Part shown: piece after piece, positions 7,912 to 14,017 of the stretch
Position numbering within the stretch: position 1 is the first letter of the stretch
How the letters are laid out: the number at the start of each line of letters is the position of its first letter
Source: an uncultured Clostridium sp.
GTDB lineage: Bacteria; Bacillota; Clostridia; Lachnospirales; Lachnospiraceae
NCBI GenBank assembly: GCA_905192625.1
Contig: CAJJLI010000013.1
Coordinates: forward strand, 1-14,109
Reading direction: 5' to 3'
Length of the DNA: 14,109 nucleotides
Made by a program: the position numbers and the translations under genes
The notes under the pieces: generated by a model
What the model was told of the DNA's origin: nothing
The model's database searches: none
What the model saw: the letters and a program-made list of their open reading frames with translations, nothing else

Positions 7912-9000
7912 ATGAAGAAAGCAAAAATACTTTCACTAGGTTTATGTTTAGCCTTAGCATTCACGGCATGTGGTAAAAAAGGAACAGGAAGTAATACAGA
8001 TGTTACATTGGGTAAATATAAGGGAGTAGAAGTTAGTGTACTTCCTGTTGAGGTTACCGATGAAGATATGCAAACAGAAATCGATTATCTGTTAAAAAGC
8101 AATCCGGAATTCATTGAAATTACAGATAGAAAAGATGTTCAAGATGGTGATGTAGTAAACATTGATTACGTTGGATCAATTGATGGTGAGAAATTTGATG
8201 GAGGTTCTGCAACAGATTCTCTTTTAACAATTGGGTCAAATAGCTTTATCGATGATTTCGAAGATCAATTAATTGGACATACTGTTGGCGAAACGGTAGA
8301 TGTAAATGTAACGTTTCCTGAAACTTATAGCAACAATCCAGATTTAGCAGGAAAAGATGCATTGTTTGTTGTTACAATCAATAAAATTGGTAAGCAAGAA
8401 AATGCAGAACTTACAGATGAATTTGTTGCAGCAAAAACAGAGTATAAGACAGTAGAAGAGTATAAAACAGCATTAAAAGAATCCTTATTGGAAGATGCTC
8501 AAAATGCATCCGATACTCAAAAGGAAATCGATTTAATTACAGCTGTTATTGATGAATCTACATTCAATAATCTTTCTCAGGAAGAAATTGATCAAACTGT
8601 AACAGATATGAATAGTTATTATGAATCTATGGCTTCTTCTGCTGGTATTGATTATTCATTATTTAAGTTATATTACTTTGGAATGGATGAAGAAACATTT
8701 GATACAGAAATCAAAAAAGCTGCAGAATTACAAGTAAAACAAAAATATGTTTTAGAAGCAATTGTAAAAGCGGAAGGTTTAACAGTTTCTGATGAAGAGT
8801 ACACAACATCCTTAGCTGAGTATGCAAAGGCATACAATTATGAATCTCCAGAGAAGTTTGAAGAGGCATATGGTAAAGAGAATGTAAGCAAAACTATTTT
8901 ATTAGATAAAGCGTTAGCAGTGATTAAAGACAATGCGGTGGAAGTAGAAGCAACGGAAGCTACTCCAACAGCAGAGCCTACAGCAACACCTGCAAACTAA
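7912..9000 (+). CDS. Lipoprotein with trigger-factor-like FKBP peptidyl-prolyl isomerase domain
   Basis: A 362-residue surface-anchored folding helper. Residues 1-20 are a lipoprotein signal (KK, hydrophobic core, lipobox FTAC with C20 as the lipidated Cys). LGKYKGVEV (33-41) and VTDEDM look like the end of a trigger-factor N domain, but the ribosome-binding part is absent. Residues ~76-160 are an FKBP domain (DGDVVNIDYVGSIDG, FEDQLIG, TFPETY, LAGKDALF); the usual IPGFE reads IDDFE. Residues ~165-345 are helical and match the trigger-factor C-terminal chaperone arms. The end is a short Thr/Pro/Ala tail. Inferred role: prolyl isomerisation and chaperoning of exported proteins outside the membrane, analogous to PrsA but with an FKBP rather than a parvulin domain. 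GAGAGGG (7895-7901) lies 10 bases before ATG. The gene appears to be monocistronic. Confidence 0.9.
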   Translation: MKKAKILSLGLCLALAFTACGKKGTGSNTDVTLGKYKGVEVSVLPVEVTDEDMQTEIDYLLKSNPEFIEITDRKDVQDGDVVNIDYVGSIDGEKFDGGSATDSLLTIGSNSFIDDFEDQLIGHTVGETVDVNVTFPETYSNNPDLAGKDALFVVTINKIGKQENAELTDEFVAAKTEYKTVEEYKTALKESLLEDAQNASDTQKEIDLITAVIDESTFNNLSQEEIDQTVTDMNSYYESMASSAGIDYSLFKLYYFGMDEETFDTEIKKAAELQVKQKYVLEAIVKAEGLTVSDEEYTTSLAEYAKAYNYESPEKFEEAYGKENVSKTILLDKALAVIKDNAVEVEATEATPTAEPTATPAN

Positions 9001-9014
9001 ATAGATTGAAAATG

Positions 9015-9063
9015 AAAGCTGGCTATGTAGTATATGAGAATATGCTACATAACCAGCTTTTTT
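9015..9063 (+). terminator. Long GNRA-capped terminator of the PPIase gene
   Basis: Arms 9015-9035 and 9040-9060 pair over 21 positions with one C/A mismatch (9023/9052) and one wobble (9031/9044), capped by the tetraloop GAGA (9036-9039). A T6 run (9058-9063) follows. On the other strand the trailing sequence is only moderately T-rich, so it may also stop the convergent SOD transcript, for which no other terminator is visible. Confidence 0.9.
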
Positions 9064-9115
9064 AAATTTTAGATATGACATGTAAAATATCCTATAATTT
9101 TATTAAGGTGCTAGG

Positions 9116-9200
9116 TGTCCAATACTCACTTTTGGGAGTTGAATACTTTGTTATGCAAACAGCTTAGACGCGGAGAATGTACTATCATATTCTTTGGACA
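9116..9200. other. Intergenic inverted repeat, possible structured RNA
   Basis: TGTCCAA (9116-9122) and TTGGACA (9194-9200) are perfect 7-bp arms enclosing 71 bases. Inside is a hairpin, ACTCAC (9124-9129) / GGGAGT (9134-9139) with loop TTTT and one mismatch. It lies between two convergent genes, downstream of both. No RNA family was recognised and there is no U tract. Confidence 0.3.
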
Positions 9201-9252
9201 TATTATAGGAACTAAATGAAATGATATTTTGTCATACAACATAAAAATTGAT

Positions 9253-9948
9253 TTATGGAGTTATCGATTCAAGTGCATTGAGATACCTATAATTTACTGC
9301 ATCCCAGTTAATAACATGGAAAATGTTTTCGATATAAGCACCTCGATTGTTTTTTTGATCTAAGTAATAGGCATGCTCCCAAACGTCGATTAATAATAGT
9401 GGAATGAGCGAAAAGGCAAGAGGAGTATCTTGGTTGTTCGTTTGTACAATGGCAAGTTCGTTTGTTGGTGTTAAAACAAGCCATGCATAACCAGATCCAA
9501 ATTGTCTTAAAGCAGCAGTTTTCATCAAATCTTTAAAGGTGTAGAAGGAATCGAATGTCTCAATTATTTTAGTTAGCACTGGCAGTGATATAACTTCACC
9601 AGGATAAGCGATTTGAACTTCATTGGAATCGACTTTTTTAGGAGGCATTGGGTTTGGCTTTAAAGAATTAAAATATAGGTCGTGGTTGTAAACACCACCT
9701 GCATTATTTCTAACCTCGAGTTGAATTGGCCCAGGGAGTAAATCAATGTTCATTAGTATCTCTTCTAGGGTTAAAGAATGATATTGAGGGTAATCTTGAA
9801 TGATCTTATTTAGGTTATCTACATATGTTTTTAAATGTTTGTCGTGATGGTAATGAAGAGTTTCTTCACTGATGTACGGTTCTAAACTATTGTATGGATA
9901 TGGAAGTGGAAGAAAAGGGAATGGATAGGTTTGTTCGGATATGTTCAT
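9253..9948 (-). CDS. Iron/manganese superoxide dismutase
   Basis: Dismutates superoxide to hydrogen peroxide and oxygen; cytosolic, here in a probably anaerobic host. Start set at 9948, giving 231 residues, because CGGAGG lies five bases before this ATG; the longer frame from 9984 adds 12 unfamily-like residues and has no ribosome site. The protein begins with the family's LPLPYPYNSLEPYIS. Metal ligands visible: H34 in HHDKH, H89 in YNHDLYF, D188 and H192 in DVWEHAYYLD; Y42 is the gateway tyrosine. The second His of the usual KHH is Leu39, and the usual aromatic FFW/LFW reads LYF. Iron versus manganese cannot be decided from this. It is convergent with the PPIase gene and divergent from spoIIID; no clear promoter was found upstream on the minus strand. 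Confidence 0.92.
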   Translation of the reverse strand: MNISEQTYPFPFLPLPYPYNSLEPYISEETLHYHHDKHLKTYVDNLNKIIQDYPQYHSLTLEEILMNIDLLPGPIQLEVRNNAGGVYNHDLYFNSLKPNPMPPKKVDSNEVQIAYPGEVISLPVLTKIIETFDSFYTFKDLMKTAALRQFGSGYAWLVLTPTNELAIVQTNNQDTPLAFSLIPLLLIDVWEHAYYLDQKNNRGAYIENIFHVINWDAVNYRYLNALESITP

Positions 9949-9953
9949 TTTAG

Positions 9954-9958
9954 CCTCC
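9954..9958 (-). promoter_or_regulatory. Ribosome binding site that fixes the SOD start
   Basis: On the minus strand GGAGG (9958-9954) sits five bases before ATG 9948-9946. No comparable site precedes the upstream ATG at 9984. Confidence 0.85.
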
Positions 9959-10101
9959 GATATATATAAATCTATTGAACTCATAATCTAATGTATGAAG
10001 TATTCGCTAGAAGTTGCTTTAAATATGAGAAAATGATAGTGAGTACGCTAACAATATGATCCGTCTTTGTCCATGGTTTATACTAGCAAAAAGAGTAACA
10101 A

Positions 10102-10122
10102 GAACATGATTTGCCGATGTTC
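10102..10122. repeat. Inverted repeat, possible operator
   Basis: GAACAT (10102-10107) and ATGTTC (10117-10122) are perfect 6-bp arms with a 9-base spacer. It lies about 154 bases upstream of the SOD start and 103 bases upstream of the spoIIID -35 element. No regulator consensus was recognised. Confidence 0.3.
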
Positions 10123-10224
10123 ATAATAAAATGATAGTAATAAATACAGTAGGAACATAAATTTCTTTTTGAGTAAAAATTAAGAGGAAATTTAACAGTT
10201 TTTTCTCTCAAACGTTATATTGTG

Positions 10225-10253
10225 TGCTATTCTATGAAATCCACGCATACAAT
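10225..10253 (+). promoter_or_regulatory. Sigma-E-type sporulation promoter of spoIIID
   Basis: TGCTATT (10225-10231; 5/7 of the sigma-E -35 KMATATT), 14-base spacer, and CATACAAT (10246-10253), an exact match to the Bacillus sigma-E -10 consensus. The predicted start near 10261 gives a ~23-base leader. In B. subtilis spoIIID is known to be transcribed by sigma-E in the mother cell. Confidence 0.75.
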
Positions 10254-10270
10254 ATAAAAACAAGTATTCT

Positions 10271-10277
10271 AGGGTGG
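10271..10277 (+). promoter_or_regulatory. Ribosome binding site that fixes the SpoIIID start
   Basis: AGGGTGG lies six bases before ATG 10284. The longer frame starting at 10224 would begin inside the sigma-E promoter, upstream of the predicted transcript start. Confidence 0.8.
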
Positions 10278-10283
10278 AACTGC

Positions 10284-10571
10284 ATGAAAGGCTCCAATTT
10301 GTTTAAGCATAAGCAAATCGAGGAACGTGCTGCGGAGATTGCTGCATATATTATAGATAATAATGCAACGGTAAGGCAAACCGCGAAGCAGTTCGGTATA
10401 TCGAAGTCAACGGTACATAAAGACGTAACCGAACGATTATTACAAATCAATCCCTCTTTAGCAGAACGCGCACGTGTCGTTTTGGATTTGAATAAGTCAG
10501 AGAGACATATCAGAGGGGGATTAGCAACAAAGGAGAAATATTTACATAAAGATAAGATTCAAAGTTATTAG
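10284..10571 (+). CDS. spoIIID: Stage III sporulation transcriptional regulator SpoIIID
   Basis: Small DNA-binding protein (95 residues from this start) that in Bacillus works in the mother cell, activating and repressing sigma-E genes and helping switch on sigK. Near-diagnostic identity with the family: ATVRQTAKQFGISKSTVHKD forms the helix-turn-helix, followed by ERLLQINPSLAE, LDLNKSERHIRGG and ATKEKY. The basic C-terminal region also contacts DNA in the Bacillus protein. It is transcribed alone. In Bacillus it sits between spoIIQ and mbl; here its neighbours are SOD and rnf, so that context is not kept. A sigma-E promoter and a well-spaced ribosome site support this start. Confidence 0.96.
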   Translation: MKGSNLFKHKQIEERAAEIAAYIIDNNATVRQTAKQFGISKSTVHKDVTERLLQINPSLAERARVVLDLNKSERHIRGGLATKEKYLHKDKIQSY

Positions 10572-10589
10572 TTATGAATAGGCATAAAG

Positions 10590-10693
10590 AAAGAGACTGT
10601 AGAATTAGGGAGTAGTATCATTATTCTTATTTGAGAAATCAAAATATATAAGGAATTATGAAAAAAATATCCCTGCTACAGGCTCTTTTTTTT
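10590..10693 (+). terminator. Terminator-like long-range hairpin after spoIIID
   Basis: Arms 10590-10602 and 10676-10688 pair at 12 of 13 positions (mismatch 10596/10682), then AGGGA (10607-10611) pairs with TCCCT (10670-10674) across a small internal loop. A T8 run (10686-10693) follows. The loop is 58 AT-rich bases, unusually large. A competing local hairpin CCTG-CTA-CAGG (10672-10682) uses the same 3' arm. Confidence 0.55.
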
Positions 10694-10737
10694 AGCGTGA
10701 TTAACATAATTTACCACAATGTTATAAATATTACGAT

Positions 10738-10766
10738 TTGAAAAAAAGCCAATTTCATGCTATATT
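10738..10766 (+). promoter_or_regulatory. Candidate sigma-A promoter P1 of the rnf operon
   Basis: TTGAAA (10738-10743, 5/6), 17-base spacer, TATATT (10761-10766, 5/6). Predicted start is near 10773, leaving a 260-base leader before rnfC that would include the hairpin at 10801-10847 and the inverted repeat at 10922-10941. Confidence 0.55.
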
Positions 10767-10800
10767 ATATCAGTATATGATTTTTATAGTAAAAAAATGG

Positions 10801-10847
10801 TGAATGAATAGATTAAATTATAAAACAGACTAAATTAATTTCATTCA
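10801..10847 (+). other. Leader hairpin upstream of rnfC
   Basis: TGAATGAA (10801-10808) pairs with TTCATTCA (10840-10847); after a 3-base bulge, ATTAA (10812-10816) pairs with TTAAT (10835-10839) and three more pairs follow after a mismatch. The loop is 10821-10830. No U tract follows, so it is not a terminator. AT-rich DNA makes chance hairpins common. Confidence 0.35.
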
Positions 10848-10921
10848 TATCGTCGTTGCATGAAAAAAAGGTGAAATTTTGGTGAAAAACCTCAAATTTT
10901 AAATTTCAAATTATAGTAACC

Positions 10922-10941
10922 TATGTTAAAATAGTAACATA
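10922..10941. promoter_or_regulatory. 20-bp inverted repeat over an extended -10 element: candidate Rex-type operator of rnf
   Basis: Perfect arms TATGTTA (10922-10928) and TAACATA (10935-10941) with a 6-base spacer. The central 18 bases match 11 of 14 defined positions of the clostridial Rex pattern TTGTTAA-N4-TTAACAA (consensus recalled from the literature on this redox repressor). The repeat covers TG-T-TAAAAT (10924-10932), an extended -10 promoter element with only a weak -35 (TTTCAA, 10904-10909). A bound repressor would block this start and obstruct transcripts from P1. The operator is clear as a palindrome; Rex as its binder is inference. Confidence 0.5.
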
Positions 10942-11034
10942 CGCATAGTGTGTTTTATTTTTATGCTACGACTAGTTTTGAAGGACTGAAACTACAAAAG
11001 TTGCACTTAATAATGAGGGAAAGAAGGAGTTAAG

Positions 11035-12354
11035 ATGGCAAGAGGAACATTTTCAGGCGGTATTCATCCTTACTATGGTAAGGAACTATCCAAAGATCAG
11101 CCTACAAAAACCTTAATACCAAAGAATGATCTGGTATATCCATTAACACAGCACATTGGATCACCAGCGAAGCCACTTGTTGAAAAAGGGGACAAGGTCT
11201 TGGTTGGGCAAAAAATTGCAGAAGCTTGTGGTGATACTTCAGCTTGTGTGATAAGCTCTGTATCTGGTATTGTAAAGAGTGTTGAACCAAGAATGACAGC
11301 TTCAGGTTCAAAGATTGAATCAATTGTTGTTGAAAATGATAATGAATATGCAGCAGTTGAGGATTTTGGAAAGAAAAGAGATTATACAAAGCTTTCTAAA
11401 AAAGAAATAAGAGCAATCATAAAGGAAGCAGGAATTGTTGGTATGGGCGGAGCGGGTTTCCCAACCCATATTAAATTAACACCTGTGGATGATCAAAAAA
11501 TTGAGTATGTGATTGTGAATGGAGCAGAGTGCGAGCCATACTTAACAAGTGATTATCGAATGATGCTTGAAGAACCAGAACGGTTAATTACAGGTTTGAA
11601 AATTATATTACGCTTGTTTGAGAACGCTCAAGGTATTATTGCCATTGAAGATAATAAGCCAGAAGTAATCGAAAAAATGAAAGCGTTAGTAGAAAATGAA
11701 CCTAAAATTACCGTAAGGGTAGCGAAAACGAAGTATCCTCAGGGTGGTGAAAGAACATTAATCTACGCGATGACTGGTCGTAAGATTAATTCATCGATGC
11801 TTCCACAAGATGTAGGATGTATTGTTAATAATGTAGATACAGTAATATCCATTGCTTTAGCAGTAGCAGAGTCTACGCCATTAATACGCCGTATTATTAC
11901 TGTTTCTGGTGATGCAGTACAACAACCATCGAATTTTGTTGTGCCTACAGGAATGGCTTATTCAGAGCTTATTGAGGCTGCAGGTGGATTTCGTCAGCAA
12001 CCAAAGAAATTACTTTCTGGTGGACCATTAATGGGTACTGCACTTTATACCTTAGATGTTCCTGTAACAAAAGTATCCTCTGCTTTACTTGCATTTACAC
12101 AAGATGATGTTGAGGACATGCCAGAATCTCCATGCATTCGTTGTGGAAGATGCGTTGCAGTTTGCCCAGGACAAATTGTGCCTAAAAAAATGATGGAAAC
12201 TGTGAAGCGAAATGATACAGAAGGTTTCGAAAAATTATATGGTTTAGAATGTTGTGAATGTGGTTGCTGTGCTTATGTTTGTCCATCTGGAATACGTCTT
12301 ACACAAGCATTTAAGCAGATGAAGAGAAGTATACATGCAGAACATAATAAGTAG
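11035..12354 (+). CDS. rnfC: Ion-translocating ferredoxin:NAD+ oxidoreductase subunit RnfC
   Basis: Peripheral subunit of the Rnf complex, thought to carry the NADH site and to pass electrons between NADH and the membrane subunits. 439 residues. The N-terminal RnfC domain starts FSGGIHPYYGKE. G136-M-G-G-A-G-F-P is the FMN/NADH-binding loop shared with complex I NuoF, and NGAECEPYLTSDYRMM and YPQGGERTLIYAMTG are also family landmarks. Two [4Fe-4S] motifs lie near the C-terminus: C367-x2-C370-x2-C373-x3-C377-P and C406-x2-C409-x2-C412-x3-C416-P. An extra C407 and C411 sit inside the second cluster. The protein lacks the long Ala-rich C-terminal tail of proteobacterial RnfC, as expected in Clostridia. 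AAGGAG lies about six bases before ATG. It is the first gene of the rnf operon. Confidence 0.96.
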   Translation: MARGTFSGGIHPYYGKELSKDQPTKTLIPKNDLVYPLTQHIGSPAKPLVEKGDKVLVGQKIAEACGDTSACVISSVSGIVKSVEPRMTASGSKIESIVVENDNEYAAVEDFGKKRDYTKLSKKEIRAIIKEAGIVGMGGAGFPTHIKLTPVDDQKIEYVIVNGAECEPYLTSDYRMMLEEPERLITGLKIILRLFENAQGIIAIEDNKPEVIEKMKALVENEPKITVRVAKTKYPQGGERTLIYAMTGRKINSSMLPQDVGCIVNNVDTVISIALAVAESTPLIRRIITVSGDAVQQPSNFVVPTGMAYSELIEAAGGFRQQPKKLLSGGPLMGTALYTLDVPVTKVSSALLAFTQDDVEDMPESPCIRCGRCVAVCPGQIVPKKMMETVKRNDTEGFEKLYGLECCECGCCAYVCPSGIRLTQAFKQMKRSIHAEHNK

Positions 12355-12362
12355 AAATTGAA

Positions 12363-12370
12363 AGAGGTGG
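12363..12370 (+). promoter_or_regulatory. Ribosome binding site that sets the rnfD start
   Basis: AGAGGTGG lies five bases before TTG 12376. A start at TTG 12358 would place this site inside the coding region and has no site of its own. Confidence 0.7.
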
Positions 12371-12375
12371 AATCT

Positions 12376-13383
12376 TTGAAAGATATGTATAATGTCTCTA
12401 CTTCGCCACACGTTAGAAGTGGAGTTACAACGGCACAAATTATGAAAGATGTAGCGATTGCATTGATACCAGCAAGTGTTTTTGGTATTTATCAATTTGG
12501 TTTTTCTGCATTTTTAGTTTTATTAGTATCAATAACAACTTGTGTTCTTTCTGAATATCTATATCAAAAATTAATGAAAAGACCATATCACCCTTATGAA
12601 TGTTCCGCATTGGTGACAGGTTTATTATTAGGTATGAACTTACCATCAACTGTACCGCTATGGATACCGATTATTGGTGGAATCTTTGCTATCATTATAG
12701 TAAAAGAGTTATATGGTGGTTTGGGTCAAAACTTTATGAATCCAGCACTAGCAGCAAGATGTTTTCTACTTATATGTTTTGCAGGTAGAATGACCAATTA
12801 TGCACTAGACTCTGCAACAATGGCAGGAGCTAGTAAGGAAGGATTGTATCATTTTAATTATGGTGCTGCATCCATTGATGGTATTACTTCTGCTACTCCG
12901 TTAGCAGTAATGAAAGCTGGAGAGAGCGTAAACTTATTTGATATGTTATTTGGTTTTACTGGTGGAGTGATTGGTGAAACAAGTGCAGTCATGATCTTAA
13001 TTGGAGCTATTTACTTATTATACCGTAGAGTCATTACACTACGTATTCCTTTAACATACATTGGATCTTTAGCAATTTTTGTTGCAATTTTTGGCGGACG
13101 TGGATTTGATCTTTCCTATGTAGCTGCTCAAGTGCTTGGCGGTGGACTTTTACTTGGTGCCTTTTTTATGGCAACGGATTACTCAACAAGTCCTATTACG
13201 AAAAACGGTCAGATTATCTTTGGAATATGCCTAGGTTTATTAACAGGTGTGTTCCGTATCTTTGGAACTTCAGCAGAGGGTGTTAGCTATGCAATTATAT
13301 TCTGTAACTTACTCGTTCCATTGATTGAAAAAATTACGATGCCAAAAGCCTTTGGTAGAGGAGGTAAAAGTTATGCAAAATAA
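12376..13383 (+). CDS. rnfD: Rnf complex membrane subunit RnfD
   Basis: Integral membrane subunit, related to NqrB, carrying a covalently bound FMN and taking part in Na+ or H+ translocation. 335 residues from TTG 12376. The family start MKDMYNVSTSPHVRS, the block PALAARCFLL, and the C-terminal MATDYSTSPITKNGQ and FGRGGKSYAK are all typical. About eight to ten hydrophobic helices are visible. The flavin attachment motif is S-A-T-P with T174 as the expected FMN-linked Thr. The TTG start is chosen because AGAGGTGG lies five bases upstream; ATG 12385 is an alternative. It begins 21 bases after the rnfC stop, and its 3' end overlaps rnfG by 11 bases. Confidence 0.95.
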   Translation: MKDMYNVSTSPHVRSGVTTAQIMKDVAIALIPASVFGIYQFGFSAFLVLLVSITTCVLSEYLYQKLMKRPYHPYECSALVTGLLLGMNLPSTVPLWIPIIGGIFAIIIVKELYGGLGQNFMNPALAARCFLLICFAGRMTNYALDSATMAGASKEGLYHFNYGAASIDGITSATPLAVMKAGESVNLFDMLFGFTGGVIGETSAVMILIGAIYLLYRRVITLRIPLTYIGSLAIFVAIFGGRGFDLSYVAAQVLGGGLLLGAFFMATDYSTSPITKNGQIIFGICLGLLTGVFRIFGTSAEGVSYAIIFCNLLVPLIEKITMPKAFGRGGKSYAK

Positions 13384-14017
13384 ATCCTCGATTTTAAAAG
13401 ATGCATTTGCACTCTTTATGATTACTCTAATAGCGGCCTTAGCGCTTGGATTTGTTAATGAAATAACAAAAGATCCAATTGCAAAACAAAAAGCAAAGGC
13501 AAAATCAGAAGCTTATCAAACAGTATATAAGGAAGCAACTTTAGTTGATGTTGAAAATGAAGATATAAAAGCTCGTGTAGAAGTTTCAGAACAATTCTTA
13601 GCCGATCAAGGTATGACAGGAACAGTAATCGATGAGGCTGGAATTGCCATGGATGAGAATGGGAATTCAATTGGCTATGTTATGACAGTGACATCCAAAA
13701 AGGGTTATGGCGGTAATATTACATTTACAATGGGTTATACCGCAGATGGAATGGTAACTGCAGTTGAAATTTTATCCATGAATGAAACAGCTGGACTTGG
13801 TGATCGAGCAAAAGAAGATTCTTTTAAGGGACAATTTTCTCAGAAAAAAGTTGACCAATTTAATCTAACGAAAACAGGTGCTAAAGCAGAGAATGATATT
13901 GATGCAATTAGTTCAGCAACTGTTACTAGTACAGCAGTTACAGATGCAGTAAATGCAGGAATTGTATTTGCAAATGATTTATTAGAAAATAAGGTAGGAG
14001 GGGTTTCACATGAATAA
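13373..14017 (+). CDS. rnfG: Rnf complex electron-transport subunit RnfG
   Basis: Membrane-anchored, externally facing subunit with covalent FMN, related to NqrC. 214 residues from ATG 13373, preceded by AGAGGAGG (13357-13364) at eight bases; the longer frame from 13325 only adds out-of-family residues inside rnfD. One N-terminal membrane helix (~10-31, DAFALFMITLIAALALGF) is followed by an FMN-binding domain: GYGGNITFTMGYTADG, ILSMNETAGLGDRA, and the flavinylation motif SSAT-V-T-S with T183 as the expected attachment Thr. It overlaps rnfD by 11 bases and rnfE by 8 bases, implying translational coupling. FMN would be attached by an ApbE enzyme not encoded in this window. Confidence 0.95.
   Translation: MQNKSSILKDAFALFMITLIAALALGFVNEITKDPIAKQKAKAKSEAYQTVYKEATLVDVENEDIKARVEVSEQFLADQGMTGTVIDEAGIAMDENGNSIGYVMTVTSKKGYGGNITFTMGYTADGMVTAVEILSMNETAGLGDRAKEDSFKGQFSQKKVDQFNLTKTGAKAENDIDAISSATVTSTAVTDAVNAGIVFANDLLENKVGGVSHE

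Larger units (their letters stand above)
9949..10283. other. Divergent intergenic region between SOD and spoIIID
   Basis: 335 bases. They hold the SOD ribosome site, an inverted repeat GAACAT-N9-ATGTTC (10102-10122), two copies of the 11-mer AAAATGATAGT (from 10030 and 10129), the sigma-E promoter of spoIIID (10225-10253) and its ribosome site (10271-10277). No convincing sigma-A promoter for SOD was seen. Confidence 0.65.
10572..11034. other. 463-base intergenic region: spoIIID 3' end and rnf leader
   Basis: It holds the long-range terminator (10590-10693), promoter P1 (10738-10766), an AT-rich leader hairpin (10801-10847), an extended -10 element inside a 20-bp inverted repeat (10922-10941), and the rnfC ribosome site (AAGGAG, about six bases before ATG 11035). 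No ORF of note. Confidence 0.7.

Noticed and set aside
9100..9210. tRNA-like fold between the PPIase and SOD genes
   Set aside because: No acceptor, T-arm or anticodon arrangement can be built; only two simple helices form.
10224..10283. Twenty extra N-terminal codons on SpoIIID
   Set aside because: They overlap the sigma-E promoter and have no ribosome site; the family starts near ATG 10284.
13325..13372. Sixteen extra N-terminal codons on RnfG
   Set aside because: They lie wholly inside rnfD, lack a ribosome site and do not look like the family N-terminus.
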